IMG/VR virus record: IMGVR_UViG_3300031999_000040
Location: 1 to 48,336 of that record
Source of the DNA: a virus
DNA: 48,336 nt
Direction: 5' to 3' (one strand)
Of this stretch, positions 8,243-17,893 are shown in pieces (position 1 is the stretch's first letter; each line of letters opens with the position of its first letter). The notes below the pieces were generated by a model. That model searched no databases, was not told the DNA's origin, and saw only the letters and a list, made by a program, of their open reading frames with translations. Made by a program: the position numbers and the translations under genes.

Positions 8243-8524
8243 ATGGAAATGGAGAAGTGCCGTAAAATCGTAGTGTACCGCATTGAGAACGGGATCGTCG
8301 TCGAGCGCACTCGGGAGGGGTGCTACAGCGGCGACAACGAGGTTCACGCGTTCGAGAACGCGTGGAGCGTGGAGGCGTTCCTGAACGTCGCGGTGGCGAG
8401 GCTCTTCACCCCGCAGGAACTGCGTGCCTTGCACGCAGAGAAGCAACCGCAACCGTTTGGCCCGGTGCAACCAACAGGCCCGGCGCCGGCGACGCAAGCG
8501 GCAGGGTGTCCCTCAACGGAGTAG
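8243..8524 (+). CDS. Small protein of the IENG-type family, copy 1
   Basis: 93 residues from ATG 8243 with AAAGGAGGTGAA upstream. The first half (VVYRIENGIVV ... FENAWSVEAFLNVAVARLF) resembles the products at 44921-45163 and 45250-45462: a strand ending IENG, a variable middle and a helix near the end. The last 30 residues are Pro/Gln rich. It is the last rightward gene before the convergent hairpin. Function unknown. Confidence 0.7.
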   Translation: MEMEKCRKIVVYRIENGIVVERTREGCYSGDNEVHAFENAWSVEAFLNVAVARLFTPQELRALHAEKQPQPFGPVQPTGPAPATQAAGCPSTE

Positions 8525-8545
8525 CACGTAGCGCAAGCAGCAAGA

Positions 8546-8577
8546 AGAGGCCGCGGTGGCCCAGCGCCGCGGCCTCT
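8546..8577. terminator. Convergent bidirectional terminator hairpin
   Basis: A perfect 11-bp GC-rich stem (8546-8556 with 8567-8577, 10-nt loop) lies exactly between the two converging units and overlaps the stop codon of the leftward internal virion protein gene. Neither side has a long T tract, so termination strength is uncertain. Confidence 0.6.
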
Positions 8578-11500
8578 ACCTGAAGAACCCGGCAGACAGC
8601 GGCTTTGTAGGCGGCCGCTCCTGCTCAATGTCGCTCATCGCTGGGAAGTAGGTGCCTTCTTCACGCTCCTGCTTGTAACGGGCACCGCTCAAAGCCGCTT
8701 CTTGGCGGCGGAGGTTTTCAAGCACAGCGTAGATCGCCGGCTGCTCCCGGTACAAGCTGGGGAAGCCAGGAACACGCTTAGTTTGTAGTTCCGGCGCCGT
8801 GTTGCCCTGCCCCGCCGCCATCTGCCCAGCCAGGGCGCGCACCTCGCCCAACGGGCGCACTTGGTTCAGGCCGTACATCATCCACCAGGGAATCCGCGGG
8901 CCGCCAGGGTATATCTCGACAGTTTCACCGGGATACCCAGGCAGCTTCTGCCCGGTAAGCATGTTCTGCCCGGTCGCAAGCTCAAGCGGCCCACGGAACA
9001 GTGGTGACAGCATCGCCAGCCCCTCACGCGCAGTGGCGGCGGGATTGGCTTTGAAAACGTTGATGTCCGCCGCCGGGATCTGCAAGTTGAGCGTCTTGAT
9101 GGTGTCCTTCCCAACGTCCTTGCCGATGGGCAGCACGGCCATCTCATGCTGCCACTCCGACATCTCCTCCGGCTTGACGCCGTACTTCTCAGCCAACGCA
9201 TCGCGCAGCCGGAGGTACGACTTGTACTTCCAGGGTTGTGTCAGCATGTTAAAGACCTGGAACGGCGTGTTTTTGAGGCGCCACGTCAGGAACGGCATCA
9301 ACGTACCGCGGATGGCGGCCATGGCCGGCGTGATGTCGTCGTACTCGAAGAGACACTTGCGCACGGATTCCATGGCGGTAGGGATGTCGTCGCCCACCGC
9401 AAGGCGGTTCAGGAAGTGGCCGAACCGAGTCCAGTTGTCAGTCGCCGCGCCGAGGCGGCGGCCGACCGTCAGCAGGCGCCCCTTCTTGAGGTCGTCCAGC
9501 CACGTCACACCTGAAACCCCGCGCTCGATCTCACGCACTACAGTCTCTGTGCTGCCAACGTGCGTGTAGATGCCGCCGCTCTCCCCGCCCTCCAAGCGAA
9601 AAGCCTCCAAAAGCTCAGACGTTTTGTACGTTTTGCCGTACAGTGTGACCTCTGCGTCTACGCCCTTCACCAGGCCACGCAAGCGTGACAGTGCAAGGGC
9701 GAAATAGCGCGGGTTGCCGCCGCCGCCTACCCAGCTGTTAAACACGTTGCCTGCTAATTGGATAGCGTGGAACTGCGGCACCGCCGCGGTTTGCAGGCTG
9801 CCCCATATGGAATTCAACTTACGCACTGTGCGCCAAAGGCCAGTGAGTTCTGTGGGGTCTTCCATCACCCTTTGCATTCCATGCAACCACCGGCCCACCT
9901 CGGGGTGCACGTAGAACTGCCCCGGCACCCCGGCGAACCCTTTCTGCGTCACCTGCACCCAATTAGGCGGCACGTCGTCACCGACGCGCATCACGGCCTC
10001 GCCGATGTCCTGCAACTCCTTGAATATCGTCGCCGTACCTCGCTGGCGGATACCTGCGAGTTCACGCGCAGCAGTCAGCACGCGCACGTCCTTGATCGGG
10101 TGAAGGCCCGCCGCCTCCGCCGCCTCCAAAGTCACAAGTTTGCGCGGCTTCTGGAACCCTGCCTCGCCCGCAGCGAGGCCGGAAATACGCTGGTGCCGTC
10201 CCAAGCCCAACGCCGCCCGCACCTTCTCAGGTGGGTCCAGGTAACGGTGGTGCAGGTAATCAGGCAGCGTGTCGAACTTGATGCCCGCCTTAAGGTCAGC
10301 GGCAGCCGTCGCCTCACCCAACTGCTGCGCGACTATTGCTGCCCGTTCGGCCTCAGTGATGTCGCCCGGCGTCGAGGCCAGGCGCGCGAACTCTGGCGGC
10401 AGGTCAGTCGCGCCCGCAACGAGCGCCAGGCGCCGCTCATCCGCCAGGCGCTTCAGGATCGCCTCCGGCCGCATTGCCTTGTCCGCGGCCTTCAGGAGAC
10501 TGTTGAGGTCGATGCCCATCCCCTTCGCCAGCTTCTTAACCTCCCGCGCGCGGGCGGCGCCCGCCGCGCTGACGCCGGCAGCGTCCGCCGCCTGACCTAA
10601 CCGCGCCAGCGCATCGTCAAGTGCCTGCGCCTCCGGCGTGGCTACAGCGGCTGCGTGCAGACGTTGGGGATGCGCACGCCACCAGGCGGTGTAATCCTTG
10701 AGATACAGGGCAGCCAGTTCATCCATCGTCTTCGTGCCGGGGATCTTGCCCGATTCCACGATGGGCGCAGCGGCCTCCGCCGCCTTCGCGCCGATGCCCT
10801 TGAACGCCTGCCGTGTCTGTGACACGGCTTCCTGCCCCTGGCCGCGCACGACGCGCTTGGACTTGCGGATAGCTGCCTGCGCCGCTTTCAACGCCGTCAT
10901 CTCCTCCGCGCCCACACCGGCCTGCCGGATGTAGCGCGTGGAGACGAGCGGTGCTACGACGTCAAGCGCGCGGGTCACGCCAGGTATAGCCTTGGCTCCC
11001 TTGCCAAGCAGGCCCAGCGCGCCCGCGTACGCCTTGGGAGGGATGAAGTTGCCGGGGTCAGTGATCAGTTCGCCGACAAGCGATTGCAGGACGCCGGGCT
11101 GCGGGTTGCCCAATGCCGTCTCCATCGCGCTGAATGACGGCTTTTCCTTCAGCGTGACGCCCTTCCCCGCTCCCCGCCAGAACTCCGGCTTGAAAAGCAT
11201 CGCCAGCGTCGGGCTGGTCCGCTCCTTGTCAGCCCACTGTTCAGGGTTGGGAAAACGCTCCTTCGGCAGGGTGACACTACCGAAGGGCACGCCCGTCGCG
11301 GCCGTCTCCGGATGGGTTGCGGCGGCTTCCATGGCGCCCTGCCTAACGCCGTACCCCAGCCGGGACATCTGCGTGCCCAGCCAGTCCAGCGCCTGCATCG
11401 GAGCGCCGAGGATGTTTGCACCCTCCGGTTCGCCAATGCTGTGCAGACTCAAGGTCTTGCGCAGGAATTTCTGCACAAGGTTGTCGTCCACACCCCCACC

Positions 11501-11629
11501 TGCGGCCTGCGCGCGGGCGGCATCGTTTGCGATCTGGAGGCGGAGGTCAGCGGCTGTTTGGTAGAGGTTTTGGCGCTTGACCTCCTGCCCACCTGCGCGG
11601 GTGAAGAAGTTCTGGGGGAGCGCGTCCAT
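8576..11629 (-). CDS. Large internal virion protein
   Basis: 1017 residues, the largest product and the last gene of the late operon. The N-terminal half is Ala-rich and helical with Gly/Pro hinges. The C-terminal part contains CLFEYDDITPAMAAIRGTLMPFLTWRLKN (residues about 760-790), a pattern I associate with large phage proteins carrying polyvalent-protein-associated domains such as LPD38, which are ejected or internal virion proteins. It probably lines the ejection path or enters the host with the DNA. ATG 11629 is 3 nt after the stop of the upstream gene. The first nine codons and the preceding TAA recur exactly at 39398-39430. Confidence 0.7.
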   Translation of the reverse strand: MDALPQNFFTRAGGQEVKRQNLYQTAADLRLQIANDAARAQAAGGGVDDNLVQKFLRKTLSLHSIGEPEGANILGAPMQALDWLGTQMSRLGYGVRQGAMEAAATHPETAATGVPFGSVTLPKERFPNPEQWADKERTSPTLAMLFKPEFWRGAGKGVTLKEKPSFSAMETALGNPQPGVLQSLVGELITDPGNFIPPKAYAGALGLLGKGAKAIPGVTRALDVVAPLVSTRYIRQAGVGAEEMTALKAAQAAIRKSKRVVRGQGQEAVSQTRQAFKGIGAKAAEAAAPIVESGKIPGTKTMDELAALYLKDYTAWWRAHPQRLHAAAVATPEAQALDDALARLGQAADAAGVSAAGAARAREVKKLAKGMGIDLNSLLKAADKAMRPEAILKRLADERRLALVAGATDLPPEFARLASTPGDITEAERAAIVAQQLGEATAAADLKAGIKFDTLPDYLHHRYLDPPEKVRAALGLGRHQRISGLAAGEAGFQKPRKLVTLEAAEAAGLHPIKDVRVLTAARELAGIRQRGTATIFKELQDIGEAVMRVGDDVPPNWVQVTQKGFAGVPGQFYVHPEVGRWLHGMQRVMEDPTELTGLWRTVRKLNSIWGSLQTAAVPQFHAIQLAGNVFNSWVGGGGNPRYFALALSRLRGLVKGVDAEVTLYGKTYKTSELLEAFRLEGGESGGIYTHVGSTETVVREIERGVSGVTWLDDLKKGRLLTVGRRLGAATDNWTRFGHFLNRLAVGDDIPTAMESVRKCLFEYDDITPAMAAIRGTLMPFLTWRLKNTPFQVFNMLTQPWKYKSYLRLRDALAEKYGVKPEEMSEWQHEMAVLPIGKDVGKDTIKTLNLQIPAADINVFKANPAATAREGLAMLSPLFRGPLELATGQNMLTGQKLPGYPGETVEIYPGGPRIPWWMMYGLNQVRPLGEVRALAGQMAAGQGNTAPELQTKRVPGFPSLYREQPAIYAVLENLRRQEAALSGARYKQEREEGTYFPAMSDIEQERPPTKPLSAGFFR

Positions 11630-11635
11630 GGCTTA
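11603..11635 (-). repeat. 33-bp repeat, copy at the internal virion protein start
   Basis: Exact inverted copy of 39398-39430. It spans the TAA stop of the upstream gene, GCC, and the first nine codons of the internal virion protein. Confidence 0.95.
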
Positions 11636-12940
11636 ACGCCCCCTTTGGTACGACGCCAGGAACGCTTTCAGCGCCTTGGCACGTTCCGCCGTGATTACGT
11701 CGGCTTTCACAGCGGCGTCCAGGCGGGCGATGATCTCGTCCGGGCGTGTGCCGCTGTCCACTGAGGCGCGGATTTGCGCCGTGTCGCTCTGGTACGCCTG
11801 CAAGCCCTCGGGCGTGAGCAGGTTGTACCCACTGTTGCTGGACGGCAGCGGCGCTCCCTTAGTGATACCCCACTGCTCCAAGCCTTGCGGCGCGTAGCCG
11901 GAAGTCTTCCAGATGTTGATCAAGTCCGAGATTTCGGCGCCACTACCGCCCAAGTTTGGCAGTGCCGTGCCAGCGCCCACTCCAAACTGCTCCAACCCCT
12001 TCGGAGCAATTCCCATCAGCTTGAACAAGTCAAGCAGGATGGACATGTTCGTGCCGTACCCCTGCTGGCCAAGCGCGCCCTTTTCGTAGGGCGTCATGCC
12101 CTGTGACCACGGCAGAAGCGACTGGTTGACGGCTGCTGTGGGTTTGCCTGTCACCTGGCCGAAAAGCGCCGCGCCGGAGGACTTCGGATCGACGCCGATG
12201 CCGAACATCTGGCTCAAAGCCAGCGCGTTCGAGATATTGTTCTGGCGCTGGCCTTCACTAAACGTCGTGTTGAACTGGCGTTGCCCCTCACCAAACTGCG
12301 ACCAGTCGAGGTTTGAGGCGTCTCCCGCCTGGTTCAAACTGCCCGTCAACCCAATTTGACTGAGGATGTTCTGGATGTTGCCCTGACGCTCACCGTACAT
12401 CTGCTCACGCAATCCTGGCAGCAATGACGCCAGCCCCTGGCCGGTACGCGCGGCGATCTCCGCCGCACGGTCGCCGGTCATCGACGAATCCATTATCCCC
12501 GTCGCGTTCTGCGACGCCAGCATCGCGTTGAACGCTTCCTTGGACTGCCCCTGAAACATCTGCTGGATCGCCCCGTACACCGGGTCGGTGTTAGGGTCGT
12601 AGTTGAAGTCGCTGCCCACGGCTCCGCCCAAGGTCCGCAGCAACTCGCGGTATCGTGGGTCGCCGGAGGCACTGTACGTGTTGGCGCCTGCGGGTGTGGC
12701 CGCACGCGTGCCGGCAGCCACGGCGCCGCCCCCGGCTGCGGAGTTAAGGGCGAAGTCCTGGATGGCGCTAGGATCCGCGTATGACGAGCCGTCGGTGAGT
12801 TCCGCCGGCGTGAGACGCTGGCCACTGTGAGTGTTGACCACCGCGCCAGTAGCCTCATCCCAGTAGTAGTCAGTACCTCGCTTCATACCGTACTTCGATT
12901 CCAACTCATCCGTAACCTTCAGGAGGCCCGCACTCGCCAC
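11633..12940 (-). CDS. Structural protein, probable internal or ejection protein
   Basis: 435 residues. Gln-, Gly- and Ala-rich, with FNYDPNTDPVYGAIQQMFQG near residue 110, a motif (FxYDPxxDPxY) that recurs in virion proteins of Firmicutes phages. The second half carries two similar units, LLDLFKLMGIAPKGLEQFGV and LINIWKTSGYAPQGLEQWGI, an internal repeat. The position directly before the large internal virion protein suggests a partner in the same structure. No enzyme motif. Confidence 0.65.
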   Translation of the reverse strand: MASAGLLKVTDELESKYGMKRGTDYYWDEATGAVVNTHSGQRLTPAELTDGSSYADPSAIQDFALNSAAGGGAVAAGTRAATPAGANTYSASGDPRYRELLRTLGGAVGSDFNYDPNTDPVYGAIQQMFQGQSKEAFNAMLASQNATGIMDSSMTGDRAAEIAARTGQGLASLLPGLREQMYGERQGNIQNILSQIGLTGSLNQAGDASNLDWSQFGEGQRQFNTTFSEGQRQNNISNALALSQMFGIGVDPKSSGAALFGQVTGKPTAAVNQSLLPWSQGMTPYEKGALGQQGYGTNMSILLDLFKLMGIAPKGLEQFGVGAGTALPNLGGSGAEISDLINIWKTSGYAPQGLEQWGITKGAPLPSSNSGYNLLTPEGLQAYQSDTAQIRASVDSGTRPDEIIARLDAAVKADVITAERAKALKAFLASYQRGR

Positions 12941-12956
12941 TCTACCGTCACCTCCC

Positions 12957-13304
12957 CTAGAACACGATCAGGGTCACGACGTTGGCCACCGTCGTGCATT
13001 TGAGGTAAATCATCGTCGCCGTCCACGCCGTCGTGCCGTTATAGACGACACCGCCGCCGGCACGCTTCACGACGATGTACCCTGCCGGCACGCGCCCGAG
13101 CGTGTGAGCAAATCCAGTCTCCGTGTCAACCACGGCGTTTGTCGTTGCAGCCAGGTACACGGCATCGAGTTTGCCCACCCATCCAGTGCCGGCGTCCAAC
13201 GTGACGGCACGCGACGCCAGGTTATCCGCCTGTATGCCGCCGCGCACCAGGAACTCAAGCACGCGGGCAACGTCGCCAATGCTACGTGCGATCTGGTGTT
13301 GCAT
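12957..13304 (-). CDS. Small tail or head-surface protein
   Basis: 115 residues from the ATG at 13304, which has AGGTGA 4 nt upstream; the open frame extends to 13391 only because it overlaps the fibre gene. The C-terminal part FAHTLGRVPAGYIVV ... TATMIYLKCTTVANVVTLIVF matches a beta-sandwich end common in phage virion proteins (LGRVPxGY followed by IYL and a terminal VxLIVF). Probably part of the tail or fibre complex because it follows the fibre gene with an 8-nt gap. Confidence 0.7.
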   Translation of the reverse strand: MQHQIARSIGDVARVLEFLVRGGIQADNLASRAVTLDAGTGWVGKLDAVYLAATTNAVVDTETGFAHTLGRVPAGYIVVKRAGGGVVYNGTTAWTATMIYLKCTTVANVVTLIVF

Positions 13305-13312
13305 GGTGTCAC

Positions 13313-16222
13313 CTACTTCTTCAAGCGCACGTCGGGGTAGATGCCAATCACTTGCACCGGCCCCAACGTGCTGAACTTGATGCGAAACCACGGCGTGCGC
13401 GCGAGAGTGCCCGCGTCGATGGGCAACGGGATCTTGACGCGCTGTGGTGATGCTGTGCCTACGATGGTTGATGGGCTGGACCAGTCCGCGCCATCCCCAA
13501 GATCCCGCGCCCGCGTTGAGACACGCACTCCCAGCGTTGCGCCCGTCGGCACGTCAGCGACTACCCACAACCGCTTCAACTTCAGCTGGCGGGCCATGCT
13601 CTCCGCGACGAACTGACGCGCAGTTAGGGCGCCACTTATCCATTCGGCGGCGATAACCGCACCGTCGTCGGTGGTGCCTTCGTCAATCGTCCAGACCTTG
13701 CCATCATCGCCGACGACGAACAGGTGGTCGTCAGCGGCAAGGTCGGTAGGGCCTGCCGGCGTTGTGCGTATGCAGATGAAGTAGCCGCCAAGCGTGGATT
13801 CGACGAACGGCGTAGCGTTAGCATCCACGCCCGCGGCGGTGACTTTGTACACCTTACCGTATTGCAGATAGCCTGGCGGGACCACCGCAGTCACAGCGGC
13901 CAGCGCGCCCGCCTCAATCTGGTAGTCGCGGTCCTGGTATACGGTCCACGTTACACCGCCGTCAGTGGAGTAGACACCGCTGATGGGCATCTTCCACGTG
14001 GACGCGGCGACTGCAAGTTCGACCTGTAGGCCATCGATGTAAAACGTTATAGCCTGCGCCGTGCCGGACGTTACGGCGATAAGACGAATCCGCGTGGTCC
14101 CGACTGGTGTAAGGAAGTTCTCAGTCTTGGCGCGCGTCCATGTGATACTATTCAACACTATCACATGCGGCACACTCTCGCCAAGAAACGCTACGGCACT
14201 GTAGGCTTGCAACACGACCTTGATAGTACCCGCCCCAATGGCGTACAACGATCCACTGTGCACAACACCGGCGGGCGCAGAGACAAAGTTGGTCATAACT
14301 CCCTCAGTAACTACGTTGCCGGGAGTCACGACCTTAATTGAGTATATACCATGCCACGCTTTAGCAGTAGTCCACTCAAGCGTTTCAGTACCGGCCGACC
14401 ACACAAACCCGCCCAAACCCGCCTCTGCATCAGCTTGGTTATCCGAGAGGATATTATATGAATAACTATCAGCACCATAACCGTACTTGTAACGATTACC
14501 AATCAGCGCGGCCGGCGCCTTTATGATAATTACGTACTTGGCCCCGACCGTTAGCGCCGTCGGCAGGCAACCGGGGCACGGCCCCGCAGGCGTCAGCTGT
14601 ACGTACTTCCACACAAGCGCGCCGGCGGACGCAAAACGTATGATAACGCCTTGCGCCAGCACAGCGCCTACCGGCTTCCCGTCCCCGTCGGCCGCGTAAA
14701 GCTCGACGGTTATGTCGTCGGCTGGGACGCTGGCTAGCTCGGTAGCCAACGCGACGCGCGCGCCGTTGATGTGCGGTTGTATAGCTACGAAGTTCTGGCC
14801 CATGTACGACTGCCCGTAGAAGTAACCGCTAGCTTGGTAAGATACACCGTATAACGTGCCAAACGCTTGCACGTCTGCCACGACGCCTGCGTCCCATACC
14901 AACGCACCGCCGGCATCCCGAATGCGCAACTGCTTGCTAGCAATAGCGGGTACAGTGTCGCGCGTGATGTAATGTCGCAGCCCACCCGTCACGGTGAACC
15001 CTGAAACGGCGTTGTACACGGTGGGCGCTGTTACAGTACCTATAGGATATATAGGCGCGCCGGGGAAATACTCGAATACTACGGTGAACTTAGGCCGCAG
15101 CAACGGATCGGTCACGTAATCGCTGGAGTAAAGTTGTGCTTCTGTGTCGTCCCCCGACCCTGTGTACTTTATCGTCAAACCGTTGTTAGCGTATATGCCA
15201 TCAATCCACGAACCTATTATTGTTTTTATATCGTAGTTCTTCCAACCCGCTGGACTTAGACTAGGCCCCGCCACCGCAGTGCCCGTCACTCCCGGCTGGT
15301 TATTATACGTTACCGTCAACTCACCCCAAGAGGAACTTAGGGCATACACGTCAGGCGCAATGTTTTTTGGATCGTACACATAAAGTGACATGGTAGCACT
15401 AGTGTAGTTGTGCGACGTGACAAAAGCGACCAGCGCCGCAGGCAGCCCGAGTAGTATGTAATGCCTGAGACTTGTGGCGCTGCGTCCCACACGCAGCATT
15501 GTTGCAGTACCGTAGTTGCTGTCCGGTGATCCCTGGTCTGTATACGTGTCGATCCCCGTACCGTTAGGCTGCAACGTAATTGTAGGATCAATCATGACGG
15601 GCCACTGGCGGGCAGGATCAGCCAGCCAGACGGGATCGATAGTCATAGTGAGCGCGCCTTGCCCTATAGTTTGCGCTACGGATACCGTAGCGCCGGCGGC
15701 GTCTACAGCGGTTGCCGGCTGTATGATACCTATGGCCACACCGTCGCTGACGACGTTGAAGCCGCCATCCACGCGTGCCCTCAGTACAACATCGTTGCAG
15801 CATAGCCCGAACGCGAACTCGGTAGGAGCATCGGGCGCGTTGAGCTTGATCGTTTCCTTCACACCTTCGGGGAAAACGCAGTACGACAAGTCAGTGTTGG
15901 TCCACACACCGTTGTACGTGACGACCGGCCCGTCGGCAACAGGGGCGACCGCCACAGCGCCTTGCGGCGTGCAGGTAAGGAACTTCCCAGTCGCCAGGCC
16001 GAAGCGGAACTTACCGCCCGGCCCGAACCTGGACCAGTGCTCACACTTCATACGCAATGCGAAGCCGTTTACGGACGCGTCGCGGTTGACGCAGTGCACG
16101 TAATCTTCAAATTGGTTGGTATCACGGTCGAAGTAGTGCAGGCCCCGCTGTGCAATTAGCCGGCACCCACCGGAATCCTCGACCTCCATACGTGTCTGCC
16201 GGTCAAGCCGCAACACCCTCAC
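13313..16222 (-). CDS. Tail fibre / receptor-binding protein with DNRLRE domain
   Basis: 969 residues, beta-rich throughout. Residues about 220-380 have the DNRLRE-type carbohydrate-binding pattern: DTYTDQGSPDSNYG, then LRVGRS, a long beta-sandwich with SSSWGELTVTYNNQP, and DDTEAQLYSSDY before PKFTVVFE. Downstream are fibronectin-like or jelly-roll stretches and a C-terminal TFXFKxKF-like end. Such domains are found in surface proteins and phage fibres that bind host glycans. Codon use is less GC-rich in 14000-15500 than around it, as is common for fast-changing receptor genes. Confidence 0.75.
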   Translation of the reverse strand: MRVLRLDRQTRMEVEDSGGCRLIAQRGLHYFDRDTNQFEDYVHCVNRDASVNGFALRMKCEHWSRFGPGGKFRFGLATGKFLTCTPQGAVAVAPVADGPVVTYNGVWTNTDLSYCVFPEGVKETIKLNAPDAPTEFAFGLCCNDVVLRARVDGGFNVVSDGVAIGIIQPATAVDAAGATVSVAQTIGQGALTMTIDPVWLADPARQWPVMIDPTITLQPNGTGIDTYTDQGSPDSNYGTATMLRVGRSATSLRHYILLGLPAALVAFVTSHNYTSATMSLYVYDPKNIAPDVYALSSSWGELTVTYNNQPGVTGTAVAGPSLSPAGWKNYDIKTIIGSWIDGIYANNGLTIKYTGSGDDTEAQLYSSDYVTDPLLRPKFTVVFEYFPGAPIYPIGTVTAPTVYNAVSGFTVTGGLRHYITRDTVPAIASKQLRIRDAGGALVWDAGVVADVQAFGTLYGVSYQASGYFYGQSYMGQNFVAIQPHINGARVALATELASVPADDITVELYAADGDGKPVGAVLAQGVIIRFASAGALVWKYVQLTPAGPCPGCLPTALTVGAKYVIIIKAPAALIGNRYKYGYGADSYSYNILSDNQADAEAGLGGFVWSAGTETLEWTTAKAWHGIYSIKVVTPGNVVTEGVMTNFVSAPAGVVHSGSLYAIGAGTIKVVLQAYSAVAFLGESVPHVIVLNSITWTRAKTENFLTPVGTTRIRLIAVTSGTAQAITFYIDGLQVELAVAASTWKMPISGVYSTDGGVTWTVYQDRDYQIEAGALAAVTAVVPPGYLQYGKVYKVTAAGVDANATPFVESTLGGYFICIRTTPAGPTDLAADDHLFVVGDDGKVWTIDEGTTDDGAVIAAEWISGALTARQFVAESMARQLKLKRLWVVADVPTGATLGVRVSTRARDLGDGADWSSPSTIVGTASPQRVKIPLPIDAGTLARTPWFRIKFSTLGPVQVIGIYPDVRLKK

Positions 16223-16235
16223 GTATGTTCACCTC

Positions 16236-17258
16236 CTACAGCGGGCGGTGCCACAGAAGCGCCGCGCGGAAGCCGAATGCTTTCCACTCCCACCACGACC
16301 GCTTGAAACGGTCGTAGACGAGAGTACGCCACGCCGTCCAGCACGGTAGTGACACGTACAGGTAACGCCCATCACCGGAAGCTATCAGCACTGCCTCTGT
16401 GTAGCGGTTCGTGTCTATTTCGGCAAAGAGCGTGTTCGCGGCCAGCGATACGTTAACCGGCTCACCGCCCCACAGGTACTCGTACAGACCACCACGCTCA
16501 ACCCAGTAGATCGTGTTACCAATCATGACAGCCCCCTGGCGGGAACTTGTACCACGCCCGACGAGGCGGTCGAGCCGGTTGAACGGCAACCCTGGCTCCT
16601 CGGGGCTGTCGCCCGCAACTTCGATGACGTGCGCCGGTTTGAACACACCCAAGGTGCTACCGCTGACCAACGCCGTGATCGGCGACCCATCGGGCGTGTT
16701 GAACGCTATAAACCCCGCGCCGGAAGGCCCGGTACTCGCCCAATCCGCCGGTGCATTCAGGCCGCAGAAGCGCGCCGTCGCACGCGTAGCGGCGATGCCG
16801 GCAACCCACAACCTGTTCTTGTGCAGTACCACGATGTCGCCCGCAGGTGGCGCGCCCGCGGCCGCTGCCAAAGTTGTGCCGTCATACATTCGCAGGCCGT
16901 CCACCTGATTCGTGATGTATAACTCATCACGATCAGGCCACATCGCCCACGACCAGACGCGCCCGCTGAAACCAGTGTCTAACACCGTCAAGGTCACACC
17001 ATCGTGCTTCGCCACCGTGTCGGCGTAACCGACGATCAACTCGTACCGCCCCGCCGCCGTCAGGTACGGCGCCAGGAGCGTCCCAGCACCGCCCAACGTG
17101 GCGAAGCGACCACGCCCCGCCCGGACGGCCAGGGCGGGCGCAAGCCGGCTGGAGAAGTTATCAACGTCGCTGGCCTGTCCCGGCGGTGTGTCCAACGGGA
17201 CCACCAGGCGGTTAAGCCCGTCGCTGAAATCCTCTACCACCAACACTTGTTTCGTCAC
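16236..17258 (-). CDS. Beta-propeller-like tail protein (nozzle/stabilisation type)
   Basis: 340 residues made of repeated short strands with blade-like hallmarks (WSWAMWPDRDELYITN, DGLRMYDG, NRLWVAG, NTIYWVERGGLYEY, RYLYVSLP). Podovirus tail nozzle and stabilisation proteins (T7 gp12 or P22 gp10-like) are propellers placed right after the adaptor, as here. The N-terminus QVLVVEDFSDGLNRLV fits that family. Specific assignment is inference. Confidence 0.6.
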   Translation of the reverse strand: MTKQVLVVEDFSDGLNRLVVPLDTPPGQASDVDNFSSRLAPALAVRAGRGRFATLGGAGTLLAPYLTAAGRYELIVGYADTVAKHDGVTLTVLDTGFSGRVWSWAMWPDRDELYITNQVDGLRMYDGTTLAAAAGAPPAGDIVVLHKNRLWVAGIAATRATARFCGLNAPADWASTGPSGAGFIAFNTPDGSPITALVSGSTLGVFKPAHVIEVAGDSPEEPGLPFNRLDRLVGRGTSSRQGAVMIGNTIYWVERGGLYEYLWGGEPVNVSLAANTLFAEIDTNRYTEAVLIASGDGRYLYVSLPCWTAWRTLVYDRFKRSWWEWKAFGFRAALLWHRPL

Positions 17259-17261
17259 GAT

Positions 17262-17885
17262 CTAAACTCGCCGCTTATACTGCGCAGACGCCGACCTGTT
17301 CAACTGCGCGCGCCTGGACGTGTACGTATCGATCTTGACACAAACGCGCTCAAAATCCGCCGTAGCCAGCGCAGCAGCATCAGTCTGCTCGTCGCGTTCG
17401 TACGCGATTTTAGCGCCGTAGTGAACCAGTACGGAATCAAAGAACGGAGGCACCTCCGGTGACGACGCCAGCGTTATCGCCGCCGGCGAACGATACCTGT
17501 AGATGTTGACCGTATCTGCTGCTAAAAGCGACGTCAACTTGAGCTTTCCCGCCCAAACGCGGTAGCCTATGCGGCCACCCAAAGACGCCGGGGGGTCGTC
17601 GAAGTCGTCCAGCGACAACCGGACCAGCTTAGTCTGCGGTGCGCTGACTAGTACAACGCGGAAGATCTCGATCATCTCCCCCGTCGCTGTCGGCATCGTG
17701 TATTCCAGCGTCGGCGGTGTCACGGCGATAGTAACTAGTTCCTCGATCCGTAGAACGGCCGCCAAGCTGCCCAGCCCTTCGTTGATCCAGCCCAGCACGA
17801 GCGTGGCCAACAAAGACGTATCGTCCACCACGGACGTAACCGCGTCAACAAGCTGCTGACCAGTACGAGCGGCCACCGTCACCAC
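17262..17885 (-). CDS. Head-tail adaptor protein
   Basis: 207 residues. An N-terminal helical pair (QQLVDAVTSVVDDTSLLATLVLGWINEGL) is followed by a beta-rich centre (YTMPTATGEMIEIFRVVL, YRVWAGKLKLT, VNIYRYRSP) and C-terminal helices (VLVHYGAKIAYERDEQTDAAALA). This layout matches gp4/gp11-like adaptor proteins that join portal and tail. The next gene encodes the propeller tail protein, 3 nt away. Confidence 0.65.
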   Translation of the reverse strand: MVTVAARTGQQLVDAVTSVVDDTSLLATLVLGWINEGLGSLAAVLRIEELVTIAVTPPTLEYTMPTATGEMIEIFRVVLVSAPQTKLVRLSLDDFDDPPASLGGRIGYRVWAGKLKLTSLLAADTVNIYRYRSPAAITLASSPEVPPFFDSVLVHYGAKIAYERDEQTDAAALATADFERVCVKIDTYTSRRAQLNRSASAQYKRRV

Positions 17886-17893
17886 CCCTTTTC

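Noticed and set aside
9758-10600. Long plus-strand frame opposite the internal virion protein
   Set aside because: Antisense shadow, Arg/His/Leu-rich, with no translation signals.
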